From Candidatus Tectimicrobiota bacterium (lineage in GTDB: Bacteria; JACPSX01), in the NCBI GenBank assembly GCA_016193065.1, contig JACPSX010000250.1, forward strand, positions 1 through 5,502: DNA of 5,502 nt. Direction: 5' to 3'. Under the pieces are notes generated by a model. That model had not been told where the DNA came from. It worked only from the letters and a program-made list of their open reading frames with translations, and made no database searches. A program made the position numbers and the translations under genes. Shown here piece by piece: positions 1 to 5,490 of the stretch (positions are counted from its first letter, which is position 1; every line of letters begins with the position of its first letter).

Positions 1-342
1 ACCGATGGCCGCTCCCCTGCCAGTGCGCCTGCCGCCTCCGGCAATTTCTCCGGTAGCGGCTCCCACTCCTGCACCGAGCGCGCCTCCGATCAGGGCATCA
101 GTTACCGTTTGGGCGGTCTTGTCGCCCGCAACGGACTTCGCGTACTCGTTACAAGCCGCGATATCCGTTGCCGTGGGCCTTGGTGCCGCTTGGCGGGCTG
201 GTTGCCTCGAAACGGTGGGAACAGGTGCCTCCTTCTTCTGGCTCCTGCTTGCTACCACCAATCCCGTGACGAGCGCCGTAACGACCACCAGAGCCATTCC
301 GATCGCCGTCATCTTCCAGGGATTCCAGGTATTTTTCGACAT
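1..342 (-). CDS. Glycine-zipper protein with N-terminal membrane anchor (partial, C-terminus outside window)
   Basis: The ATG (CAT at 340-342) opens a frame of 114 codons that is still open at the left edge, so the C-terminus is missing. GAGGAGG lies 8 bases upstream and supports the start. A short polar N-terminus with two tryptophans (W6, W9) is followed by one hydrophobic segment at about residues 11-31, most simply an uncleaved membrane anchor with the rest in the periplasm. Residues 34-60 form a Pro/Ala-rich linker. A CNEYA motif with a lone cysteine (C64) comes next, then from about residue 84 a Gly/Ala repeat with GxxxG spacing (GGALGAGVGAATG). This is the glycine-zipper pattern of small envelope proteins that pack or oligomerise in membranes. 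It is the third gene of the sigma-54-controlled operon, 22 bases after the lipoprotein stop. The exact function is unknown; the family call rests on composition and spacing only. Confidence 0.82.
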   Translation of the reverse strand, partial: MSKNTWNPWKMTAIGMALVVVTALVTGLVVASRSQKKEAPVPTVSRQPARQAAPRPTATDIAACNEYAKSVAGDKTAQTVTDALIGGALGAGVGAATGEIAGGGRRTGRGAAIG

Positions 343-364
343 GGCGATATCCTCCTCTAGAAAC

Positions 365-595
365 TCATCTCTTCCTGTTCACTTCATCAACGACAAGCCC
401 TCCGGCGACGCCCGCAGCGCCTCCGACAATAGCGCCGAGGACCGCACTACCGCCGGTGAGCGCTCCAATTACGGCGCCGCCAACAGTACCGATGGCTCCA
501 CCAGTCAGAGCCCGCTGCTGTTGGGGAGTCAGACCCGCACACCCCGTGCTTCCGAACAACATCACGACGATTAGAAACGCACTAATCAATCTCAT
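365..595 (-). CDS. OsmB-like glycine-zipper lipoprotein
   Basis: This is a 76-residue protein. The start at 595 is preferred over an in-frame ATG at 634 for two reasons: it has GGGGAGG upstream at good spacing, and it puts the signal peptide at the very N-terminus, whereas the longer form would overlap the preceding gene. Residues 1-18 form a lipoprotein signal peptide (MRL, then a hydrophobic core) ending in the lipobox-like STGC, so the mature protein would begin at acylated C19. After a short LTPQQQRAL linker, residues 31-67 are almost entirely Gly/Ala/Val/Ile with repeated GxxxG steps, and the tail is charged (DEVNRKR). Size and order match E. coli OsmB and other glycine-zipper lipoproteins, which are small stress-induced outer-membrane proteins. 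It sits 28 bases after the response regulator gene and 22 bases before the next zipper gene. The symbol osmB is not assigned because orthology cannot be shown here. Confidence 0.87.
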   Translation of the reverse strand: MRLISAFLIVVMLFGSTGCAGLTPQQQRALTGGAIGTVGGAVIGALTGGSAVLGAIVGGAAGVAGGLVVDEVNRKR

Positions 596-623
596 GACAG
601 ATACCTCCCCTGACCATTTCGAA

Positions 624-1031
624 TTACGGATCAAGCCTGCTCACGACTGCCTTTAACTGGGCGAGATCAATCGGCTTCTCAAGAAATTCCGACACCTTCA
701 AAAGCTCGGCTTGCGCTTTCACTTCCGGACCCGCGTCCGCGCTCACCACAATGATGGAAATCCTTGGGTGAAACGCCCGGAAAATCCGCACCAGATCCCA
801 ACCGCTCATCGTCAGACCGTGAACGGGCGGCAGGCCGAGGTCGATGATCGCGACCTCGAACTGGTTTTCCTTCACTTTCTTGATGGCCTGCCAGCCGTCC
901 GTAGCCGTTTCCACCTTCCATCCCCCATGCGCCAGGGACCATCTCAAGCCTTCGAGACTGTGAAGATAGGGATCTACAATGAGAATCCTTCTTTGCGCTG
1001 CCACTGATCGTCCACCCAGCTTGACATCCAT
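624..1031 (-). CDS. Single-domain response regulator (receiver only)
   Basis: This protein has 135 residues, essentially one CheY-like receiver domain (about 15-133) with no output domain. The phosphoacceptor is D64 in IIDLGLP, the switch Ser/Thr is S97 in VVSAD, and the conserved lysine is K119 in LEKPID. Two features are odd. The usual Asp-Asp/Glu-Asp metal-binding pair is D20-P21, so one acidic residue is missing. The loop after D64 (PPVHGLTMSGWDL) appears to carry about four extra residues before the Gly that precedes alpha-3. The frame stays open upstream to 1193, but I start at the ATG at 1031: the extra residues are not receiver-like, and a consensus sigma-54 promoter inside that stretch would place transcript initiation near 1059. 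The Shine-Dalgarno is modest (GAGAG, 8 bases upstream). It is the first gene of the operon; without a DNA-binding domain it probably works by protein contact or as a phosphate sink. Confidence 0.9.
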   Translation of the reverse strand: MDVKLGGRSVAAQRRILIVDPYLHSLEGLRWSLAHGGWKVETATDGWQAIKKVKENQFEVAIIDLGLPPVHGLTMSGWDLVRIFRAFHPRISIIVVSADAGPEVKAQAELLKVSEFLEKPIDLAQLKAVVSRLDP

Positions 1032-1069
1032 GGATCTCGCTCTCAGAACACCTTTCACTTCCCCGATAA

Positions 1070-1085
1070 AGCAACCGGCGTGCCA
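1070..1085 (-). promoter_or_regulatory. Sigma-54 (RpoN) promoter, full consensus
   Basis: Read on the minus strand this is TGGCAC-GCCGG-TTGCT, matching the sigma-54 consensus TGGCAC-N5-TTGCW at every defined position, with the invariant GG and GC at the required spacing. Transcription would start about 12 bases downstream, near 1059. That leaves a leader of about 28 bases before the response regulator ATG at 1031. The site lies in the 295-bp gap between the two operons and points into the response regulator and glycine-zipper genes. Sigma-54 holoenzyme cannot open DNA without an AAA+ activator, and such an activator is encoded about 2.5 kb away in this window. Confidence 0.88.
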
Positions 1086-1192
1086 ATCACAGGCATTCAC
1101 CTCTGCCGACCGGAGAGCTCGAGTTTTCTGAGTCTTTTGAGATTCACAATTGGCCGGGTAAGGAGATACTGAGCTTGCTTGGAAGAGAAGCA

Positions 1193-1205
1193 TGTAAACT
1201 TTACA
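1193..1205. promoter_or_regulatory. Palindromic activator site 1 (TGTAAA-C-TTTACA)
   Basis: This is a perfect 6+1+6 palindrome with core GTAA-N3-TTAC at 1194-1204. Its centre is about 140 bp upstream of the predicted sigma-54 transcription start, within the usual range for the upstream sites bound by NtrC-family activators. The GT-N7-AC form resembles the layout of NorR sites. That the activator encoded nearby binds here is inferred from position and symmetry. Confidence 0.6.
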
Positions 1206-1215
1206 CTGTGGGCCT

Positions 1216-1226
1216 GTAAGTGTTAC
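1216..1226. promoter_or_regulatory. Palindromic activator site 2 (GTAAGTGTTAC)
   Basis: This second copy of GTAA-N3-TTAC has its centre 22 bp from that of site 1, so both sites present the same DNA face two helical turns apart. It lies about 160 bp upstream of the predicted sigma-54 start. Paired dimer sites on one face suit cooperative assembly of an AAA+ activator hexamer. The three central bases differ from site 1 (GTG against ACT) while both outer half-sites are kept, as expected for an operator. Confidence 0.57.
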
Positions 1227-1326
1227 GCAGTGGGGCAGGTGGCATGTGACGTCGATGTCAGAGAAAATCGTTGAAGCGAAGGGAGCGCACGATTCCAGTT
1301 GCGGGACAACAACGGGGAGAGGTTCC

Positions 1327-1746
1327 CTAGCGAAGAGCGCTCAACAGTTCTTCTGCCAGAACGTAGGCTTTGTCAGCCAAGTTAAACGCCTGCTGGAACT
1401 CTTTGTTTGCGAGCGCCGCCTTTCCTCTGGCAAGGAATCCGTGGATGAAAGAAAGGGTCTCCTGTTGATCCTTGGCCAGCCTTTTGGGATCGATCCGCGT
1501 GACCATGCGCTCCGTGCCCTTGATCCGCGTATCGGCCTGCTGCCTCAACCGATCTTCTTCTGCCGGACTGAGCTGAGGAGACAGCACGGCAGGAGGCCGC
1601 GAGGGCTCCTTTTTCGCGGGTGCCGAGGGTGGAGCGGAAGGAGTGGGCGGTGCAAGGATCTCTTTCAGCCGGGTACAGCTCGTCAGGGCCAGTGCGATGA
1701 GTACGAATGCAAGGAAGTGTCCGAATGTTGGACGCAATTGAGTCAT
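1327..1746 (-). CDS. Small lipoprotein coupled to the histidine kinase gene
   Basis: This is a 139-residue protein of no family I recognise. Residues 1-23 are a lipoprotein signal peptide: a short polar start, hydrophobic FLAFVLIALAL, and lipobox LTSC with C24 as the acylated residue. A Pro/Ala/Ser-rich linker follows (about 32-60), typical of a tether reaching from the membrane. Residues 62-138 are predicted, by their heptad-like pattern of Leu/Ala and charges, to be all alpha-helix. The last part (FLARGKAALANKEFQQAFNLADKA) resembles a single TPR-like helical hairpin. Its ATG overlaps the kinase stop codon as ATGA, so translation is very likely coupled and the two proteins are probably made in fixed ratio. 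The context suggests a periplasm-facing accessory to the kinase, comparable in position to ZraP-like partners, but there is no sequence evidence for metal binding. No clear terminator is visible downstream. Confidence 0.87.
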   Translation of the reverse strand: MTQLRPTFGHFLAFVLIALALTSCTRLKEILAPPTPSAPPSAPAKKEPSRPPAVLSPQLSPAEEDRLRQQADTRIKGTERMVTRIDPKRLAKDQQETLSFIHGFLARGKAALANKEFQQAFNLADKAYVLAEELLSALR

Positions 1747-3572
1747 GAACGGTCCGCCTTCGCCGGGAAACGGACGACGACGGTAGTACCCTTGCCCACC
1801 TCCGAGAAGACATCAATGGCGCCGTCGTGCATCTGGACAATGCGATAGGCCAGAGACAAGCCGATTCCACTCCCCTCGGGCTTGGTCGTGTAGTAGAGCT
1901 TGAAGACCTTTTCCAGATCCTCCGGGGAGATACCGATCCCTTCATCGATAATACGCACTGTGACGCACTCCTCTTGCCTCTTCTCGCCCTCGGTCACAAG
2001 GCTGACCGTCCCTCCGGCCGGCATGGACTGGCAAGCGTTTAACACGATGTTTAGGAATACCTGGCGCAGGAGTTCCTCATCAGCCGTGACAGGGGGGAGG
2101 GAGGAATCCAACTTGAGCTCAAAGTGGATCGCTGACCTTTCCCATTCTGTCTTCAGAAGCGCTGTGACTTCTCGCAGGAGCCTGTTCAGGTCCACGAGCC
2201 TCAAGCTCAGGTCGTGGGGCCGCATGAACTTCAAAAACCCCTGGACGACGCGGTCCAGCCGGCGGATCTCGCCGCGGATGACCTCCAGGCTGTCCTGCAC
2301 TTCCTCGGGAGACCCAGCCAGTTTCTCCTTGAGCAGTTCCAGGTGGATCATCATGGCATTGAGTGGATTCTTGACTTCATGGGCGACTCCGGAGGTTAGA
2401 CTCCCGAGGGCGGCAAGCTTGGCCGAGTAACTGATGAGCGACTGAAGCGTCTTAATGGAGCCCAGGTTCTTCAGGAGGATCATGGAGCCCATCGTCTTCT
2501 GGGCATCGGACACAAAGAAATGAGAAACCAGCAACTCCTGGGGCTTGCCATATCCGGGAACGACGATGGTGGCGTTTCGGAAGCCGGTCTTGCGCTCGAA
2601 GGATCGCTCCAGGAGCGGATGCAAAGGGTGAGAGGGATCCAGGATGTGGGCGAGCCGGGATCCCACCGCTTGCTCCAGAGGCCGGCCCACGACTGCCTCG
2701 GTGGCTCTGTTGTAGAAAAGGATCTCGCCATCCTGGTTGAGGAAGACGATCCCGTCCTCCAGGTGATCGACGACCTGTTGAAGACGGGCTTTCTCGCTCA
2801 GCATCGTCAAACGGTCAGACTGGATCTGCCGTCCCAGGAGTTGGATCTGGGAAGCCAGCTCGCCTACCTCGTCTTTCCCAACCAAGTCCGCAGCCACCCC
2901 GGGCTCTCCGCGTCTGAGGCGGTCCATTTCCAGGGTGAGCGCGCGGATCGGCTTCAGGATCACGCCGGCCAGCCCCATGGCAACCAACCAGGCGACCGGC
3001 AGTGCCACACCGGCCAGAGCGACGCTCTGTCCCAGGAAGGCCTTCAACTCCCGCCTCAAAAGGGTGGTGGACACTCCAAGCTTGATATTCCCGAAGGGCT
3101 CATCGTTGAGCTTTATGGGCATGGCGACTTCGTAGATCGTTTCGCCCGCATACAAAGACCGGAAGCGCCGAACCGGATCGAGGGAAAGGAGATTTTGAAG
3201 GTTTGGCCGCTCGGGAGCGTCTGCTCCCTCCCTTTCCCCTTCGCTGCCGAGAACCACCCGGCCCGTTCGGTCGGCAATCAGGACATACAAAAGGTGGGGT
3301 GAGTAACCGACGCTGGCGTGGAGAAGGCTGCGAAGATCCCGGTCTACTTTTAACACCTGGCGGGGATCCCTGCCCGGGGCACGGGCAAGGGCGCGCCGGC
3401 TTTGCGCGTAGACCTGCCTGGCGATGAGTTGGGACTGCTCCAGTGCTTCCCGAACGACGACCCGGCTCAATTGAGAGAGGTGCACGAGCGTGGCGGTCGC
3501 CACCGCGAGGAATGTGAGCGCACTGATAGCGACCGCTTCCTTGGCCTTAATGCCGAAGCGCATCCGGGTCAC
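1743..3572 (-). CDS. Membrane sensor histidine kinase (Cache-HAMP-PAS-HisKA-HATPase)
   Basis: This 609-residue kinase is the partner of the activator gene just upstream. Domains in order: TM1 about 12-32; a periplasmic single-Cache-like sensor about 33-180 (LLYVLIADRTGRVVLGSE, later GNIKLGVS); TM2 about 184-206; HAMP about 204-258; PAS about 262-375 (HLEDGIVFLNQDGEILFYN); HisKA with phospho-acceptor H398 in GVAHEVKNPLN; and HATPase with N box around N508-N512, G1 box DEGIG (543-547), F box about 557-564 and G2 box GSGIGLSLA (567-575). All catalytic motifs are intact. It should autophosphorylate on H398 in response to a periplasmic cue and pass the phosphate to the activator. The start is uncertain: GTG at 3572 or ATG at 3563 (606 residues, MRFGIKAKEA). 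Both lie inside the 3' end of the activator gene, neither has a good Shine-Dalgarno, and translation is probably coupled. Residue numbers count from the GTG. The ligand cannot be read from the sequence. Confidence 0.97.
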   Translation of the reverse strand: MTRMRFGIKAKEAVAISALTFLAVATATLVHLSQLSRVVVREALEQSQLIARQVYAQSRRALARAPGRDPRQVLKVDRDLRSLLHASVGYSPHLLYVLIADRTGRVVLGSEGEREGADAPERPNLQNLLSLDPVRRFRSLYAGETIYEVAMPIKLNDEPFGNIKLGVSTTLLRRELKAFLGQSVALAGVALPVAWLVAMGLAGVILKPIRALTLEMDRLRRGEPGVAADLVGKDEVGELASQIQLLGRQIQSDRLTMLSEKARLQQVVDHLEDGIVFLNQDGEILFYNRATEAVVGRPLEQAVGSRLAHILDPSHPLHPLLERSFERKTGFRNATIVVPGYGKPQELLVSHFFVSDAQKTMGSMILLKNLGSIKTLQSLISYSAKLAALGSLTSGVAHEVKNPLNAMMIHLELLKEKLAGSPEEVQDSLEVIRGEIRRLDRVVQGFLKFMRPHDLSLRLVDLNRLLREVTALLKTEWERSAIHFELKLDSSLPPVTADEELLRQVFLNIVLNACQSMPAGGTVSLVTEGEKRQEECVTVRIIDEGIGISPEDLEKVFKLYYTTKPEGSGIGLSLAYRIVQMHDGAIDVFSEVGKGTTVVVRFPAKADRS

Positions 3573-4917
3573 CGTAGCGATGGAGCTTGTTGTGAAGGGT
3601 CTTCAGGCCGATCCCCAGTATCTCGGCGGCTTTGGTCTTGTTGTTGTGAACAAAGGCGAGGGTGCTCAGGATCAGTTGCTTCTCGGCCTCCTCGACGGTG
3701 GTTCCCACGGGTATCGTGACGGCTTCCGAGTTTTGGTCGTGCGCCCCGACTCGAAAGCGTGGGGGAATATGGTCCGCAACGATAAGGTCACCCTCGCAAG
3801 CAATGATCGCTCGTTCGATGGTGTTCCGGAGCTCTCGGACGTTCCCGGGCCAAGGATTACTGAGCAGGATCTGGAGAGCCGCGCCGTCAATCGCTTTGAT
3901 CCGCTTCTCATATTTGCGGTTGAACTCCTCGATGAAGGCCTGAACAAGGAGGGGGATGTCATCAGTCCGCTCCCGCAGGGGCGGAAGAAAGAAGGTGAAT
4001 ACGTTCAAACGGTAGAAAAGGTCCTCCCGAAGGCTGCCTGCTTTGATGGCCTTCTCAGGATCTTTGTTGGTTGCGGCCACAATCCGCACGTCTATCTGGA
4101 TTTCCTTCTGTCCCCCAAGGCGCCGCAGCGTGCCGTCCTGAACGATGCGAAGGAACTTCGCCTGGGTGGATGGGCTCATCTCGGCGATCTCATCCAGGAA
4201 AAGGGTGCCGCCGTTCGCCATCTCAAAGCAGCCGATCCTGCGCTCCAGAGCCCCCGTGAATGCTCCCTTTTCGTGTCCGAAGATCTCGCTCTCCAGGAGC
4301 GTTTCCGGGATCGCCGAGCAATTCACCGGAACGAACGGACCGCTCCGGCGGGGGGAGAGATCATGGAGGGTGCAAGCGACCAACTCCTTGCCGGTTCCGC
4401 TCTCTCCGCAGATCAAGGCGGGAGCCGGGGTGGGAGCGGCCAGCTCGATGAGGCGGTACACCTCCTGCATGGGCTTGCTCGTTCCTACCAGATTGCCAAG
4501 CCCCCAAACCTCCTTCAGGCGCCGGCGGAGGAGGGTCACCTCGCGTAAGGTCTCGCCTTTCTCCAAGGCTTTCTGGACGAGCATTCGGAGCCGGGGGATA
4601 TCGACCGGCTTGGTCAGGTAGTCGTAAGCCCCCTCCTTCATGGCGGAGACTGCCGTTTCGATGGTGCCGTGGGCGGTAAGGAGGATGACAGCCGCGAAGG
4701 GGAGTTCTTCCTGAAGGGCTTTCAAAAGCCCCAGCCCGTCGAGCTTCGGCATGAGGAGATCAAAAATAACAACGGACGGCAGGAACGTAGCGGCCTTTTT
4801 CAGGGCTTCCTCGCCGTCCGCGGCGTCTTCGACTTCATAGCCCCAGGAGGAAAGAAGCGCCTTCAATCCCTTCCGCGAGGCCTCTTCATCATCCGAAATC
4901 AAGACCCGATGCGGCAT
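3547..4917 (-). CDS. NtrC-family sigma-54-dependent response regulator
   Basis: This 456-residue protein is a full-length NtrC-type enhancer-binding protein. The receiver is about 3-118, with acidic pair D9-D10, phosphoacceptor D53 in FDLLMP, T81 and K103. The AAA+ sigma-54 interaction domain is about 142-370: Walker A GESGTGK (171-177), the sigma-54-contacting GAFTGA loop (218-223), Walker B LFLDE (239-243), arginine-finger candidates R297 and R303, and WPGNVREL (356-363). A Fis-type helix-turn-helix lies at about 408-448 (NNKTKAAEILGIGLKTLHNKL). Every motif needed to hydrolyse ATP and remodel sigma-54 holoenzyme is present. The ATG at 4917 has a GAGGGGGA Shine-Dalgarno and starts exactly at the receiver; an in-frame start at 5004 would add 29 residues of no recognisable domain. 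First gene of the operon, its 3' end overlapping the kinase start. The likely target is the sigma-54 promoter at 1070-1085, with binding at the paired palindromes; this is inferred. Confidence 0.98.
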   Translation of the reverse strand: MPHRVLISDDEEASRKGLKALLSSWGYEVEDAADGEEALKKAATFLPSVVIFDLLMPKLDGLGLLKALQEELPFAAVILLTAHGTIETAVSAMKEGAYDYLTKPVDIPRLRMLVQKALEKGETLREVTLLRRRLKEVWGLGNLVGTSKPMQEVYRLIELAAPTPAPALICGESGTGKELVACTLHDLSPRRSGPFVPVNCSAIPETLLESEIFGHEKGAFTGALERRIGCFEMANGGTLFLDEIAEMSPSTQAKFLRIVQDGTLRRLGGQKEIQIDVRIVAATNKDPEKAIKAGSLREDLFYRLNVFTFFLPPLRERTDDIPLLVQAFIEEFNRKYEKRIKAIDGAALQILLSNPWPGNVRELRNTIERAIIACEGDLIVADHIPPRFRVGAHDQNSEAVTIPVGTTVEEAEKQLILSTLAFVHNNKTKAAEILGIGLKTLHNKLHRYGDPDALRH

Positions 4918-4954
4918 CGTTCCCCCTCGCCCTTCGTCTGAAACTGATCCTGCA

Positions 4955-4960
4955 ATTGTA
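4955..4960 (-). promoter_or_regulatory. Possible -10 element for the activator-kinase-lipoprotein operon
   Basis: On the minus strand TACAAT lies about 38 bases before the activator ATG, giving a plausible leader of about 30 bases. No good -35 hexamer is seen 16-18 bases upstream, so this is a weak sigma-70-type call. I found no sigma-54 consensus in front of this operon, so the sensing genes are probably not under the same promoter class as their proposed target. Confidence 0.25.
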
Positions 4961-5159
4961 CCGCATCCGGTGCTTGCGGGCATGGAGGAGCGCGGAACAC
5001 TCACAGGCGCCTGGTGGTCGATGGACGCATCATCTTTCGATTGTGGAGTCTTACGGTCGAGCTATGAAAAGTGACCAGCGCGGCTTTCCGAACCGAAGGA
5101 CGAACGTGCGCTGGTAAGTGAGAGGAGAGAGGCTCGCCAGGGGCGATAGGGTCATCCTG

Positions 5160-5193
5160 TTCGGGACTGTCCGTTCAGTGCAAGAGTCCCGAA
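5160..5193. repeat. Perfect 9-bp inverted repeat, 16-base loop
   Basis: TTCGGGACT (5160-5168) and its exact reverse complement AGTCCCGAA (5185-5193) can form a stem with a 16-base loop. It is not a convincing intrinsic terminator in either direction: the plus strand is followed by AAAACTT, and on the minus strand the Ts precede the stem rather than follow it. It may be an operator, an RNA hairpin or a mobile-element trace next to the proposed integration border. Confidence 0.6.
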
Positions 5194-5252
5194 AACTTCC
5201 CGCGCAACCAGGAGGGGGGGCCCGAAGCCGGCTTGCTAACCGCTTGATTTTT

Positions 5253-5290
5253 TGGTGGAGCTGGCGGGGATCGAACCCGCGACCTCTAGA
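5253..5290 (-). other. 3' end of an alanine-type tRNA or tmRNA, candidate attachment site
   Basis: On the minus strand this reads variable loop AGGTC (5281-5285), a perfect T stem-loop GCGGG-TTCGATC-CCCGC (5264-5280), acceptor 3' strand CAGCTCC (5257-5263) and ACCA (5253-5256). This is the 3' end typical of tRNA-Ala and of tmRNA. Upstream I cannot fold a matching anticodon arm, D arm or GGAGCTG 5' acceptor strand at tRNA distance, so it is a fragment rather than a working tRNA. Such fragments are the usual trace of a tyrosine-integrase element inserted at a tRNA or tmRNA 3' end. In that model the sequence beyond the 5' side (higher coordinates) is the element and the lower-coordinate side is host chromosome. 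A complete tmRNA extending beyond the right edge is an alternative, but I see no supporting pseudoknot or tag features. Confidence 0.6.
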
Positions 5291-5299
5291 GTGCGATTC

Positions 5300-5326
5300 G
5301 GTTCCCGTCCCTCAAGGGCTCCAACC
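5300..5326. repeat. Short nested hairpin beside the tRNA-like fragment
   Basis: On the plus strand an outer GGTT/AACC pair encloses an inner CCCT-CA-AGGG stem, within about 27 bases. The outer and inner stems are separated by unpaired or weakly paired bases. There is no T run after it on either strand, so a terminator is unlikely. Confidence 0.4.
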
Positions 5327-5405
5327 CCATCCATCTAACCCCATAAAGTTTCTATCGGTTCACCACTCCGCTTTGGGCCTGAATTGGGGCCTTTCGGCTA
5401 CAGTT

Positions 5406-5425
5406 CACGGACAAAACACGGACAA
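5406..5425. repeat. Tandem direct repeat CACGGACAA x2, 11-bp period
   Basis: CACGGACAA occurs at 5406-5414 and exactly again at 5417-5425, separated by two bases, so the copies lie on the same DNA face one helical turn apart. Short direct repeats between an attachment core and the start of an integrase gene are typical of arm-type integrase binding sites. That reading is inferred from position. Confidence 0.55.
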
Positions 5426-5490
5426 TTTCGGGGCTCTTTTTCAGTATGCGGGCTCCGGCAACGGAACCTATTTCCAAGGAGGCTCATCCC

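Larger units (their letters stand above)
4918..5490. other. 573-base stretch without a convincing complete gene
   Basis: From left to right it holds the leader and possible promoter of the activator operon (to about 4985), a stretch without recognisable features to about 5159, and a perfect 9-bp inverted repeat (5160-5193). It then holds a tRNA/tmRNA-like 3' end (5253-5290), a hairpin (5300-5326), a pair of direct repeats (5406-5425) and the leader of a plus-strand gene starting at 5491. I see no long coding frame with recognisable protein character on either strand. Confidence 0.7.

Noticed and set aside
5-574. A 189-residue open frame on the plus strand
   Set aside because: Antisense to two glycine-zipper genes that both have good Shine-Dalgarno sites and membrane or lipoprotein signals. 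The plus-strand product is Pro/Ala/Ser-rich shadow sequence.
1032-1193. N-terminal extension of the response regulator to an upstream ATG at 1193
   Set aside because: The extra 54 residues do not resemble a receiver or signal sequence, and the stretch contains the full sigma-54 promoter, whose transcript would start after the upstream ATG.
1247-1260. TGAC-N6-GTCA palindrome as a third activator site
   Set aside because: Its half-sites and spacing differ from the GTAA-N3-TTAC pair, so there is no reason to assign it to the same regulator.
1230-1326. Intrinsic terminator after the three-gene activator operon
   Set aside because: No GC-rich hairpin followed by a T run is visible on the minus strand, so read-through into the next operon cannot be excluded.
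1246-1848. A 200-residue open frame on the plus strand
   Set aside because: Antisense to the lipoprotein gene and the kinase 3' end. Its composition is irregular (rich in Arg, Gly and Ser), while the minus-strand reading has a lipobox and an ATGA overlap.
2520-3302. A 260-residue open frame on the plus strand
   Set aside because: Antisense to the Cache-HAMP-PAS part of the kinase, with no domain character and no matching translation signals.
3490-4548. A 352-residue open frame on the plus strand
   Set aside because: It lies entirely opposite the activator gene and the start of the kinase gene, both of which have complete catalytic motifs. Its protein has no recognisable domain. Long antisense frames are common in GC-rich coding DNA.
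5253-5322. A complete tRNA on the minus strand
   Set aside because: The T arm and acceptor 3' strand are perfect, but no 5' strand GGAGCTG, D arm or anticodon stem can be placed. A GGAGCCC 70 bases from the CCA leaves too little room and mispairs with CAGCTCC.
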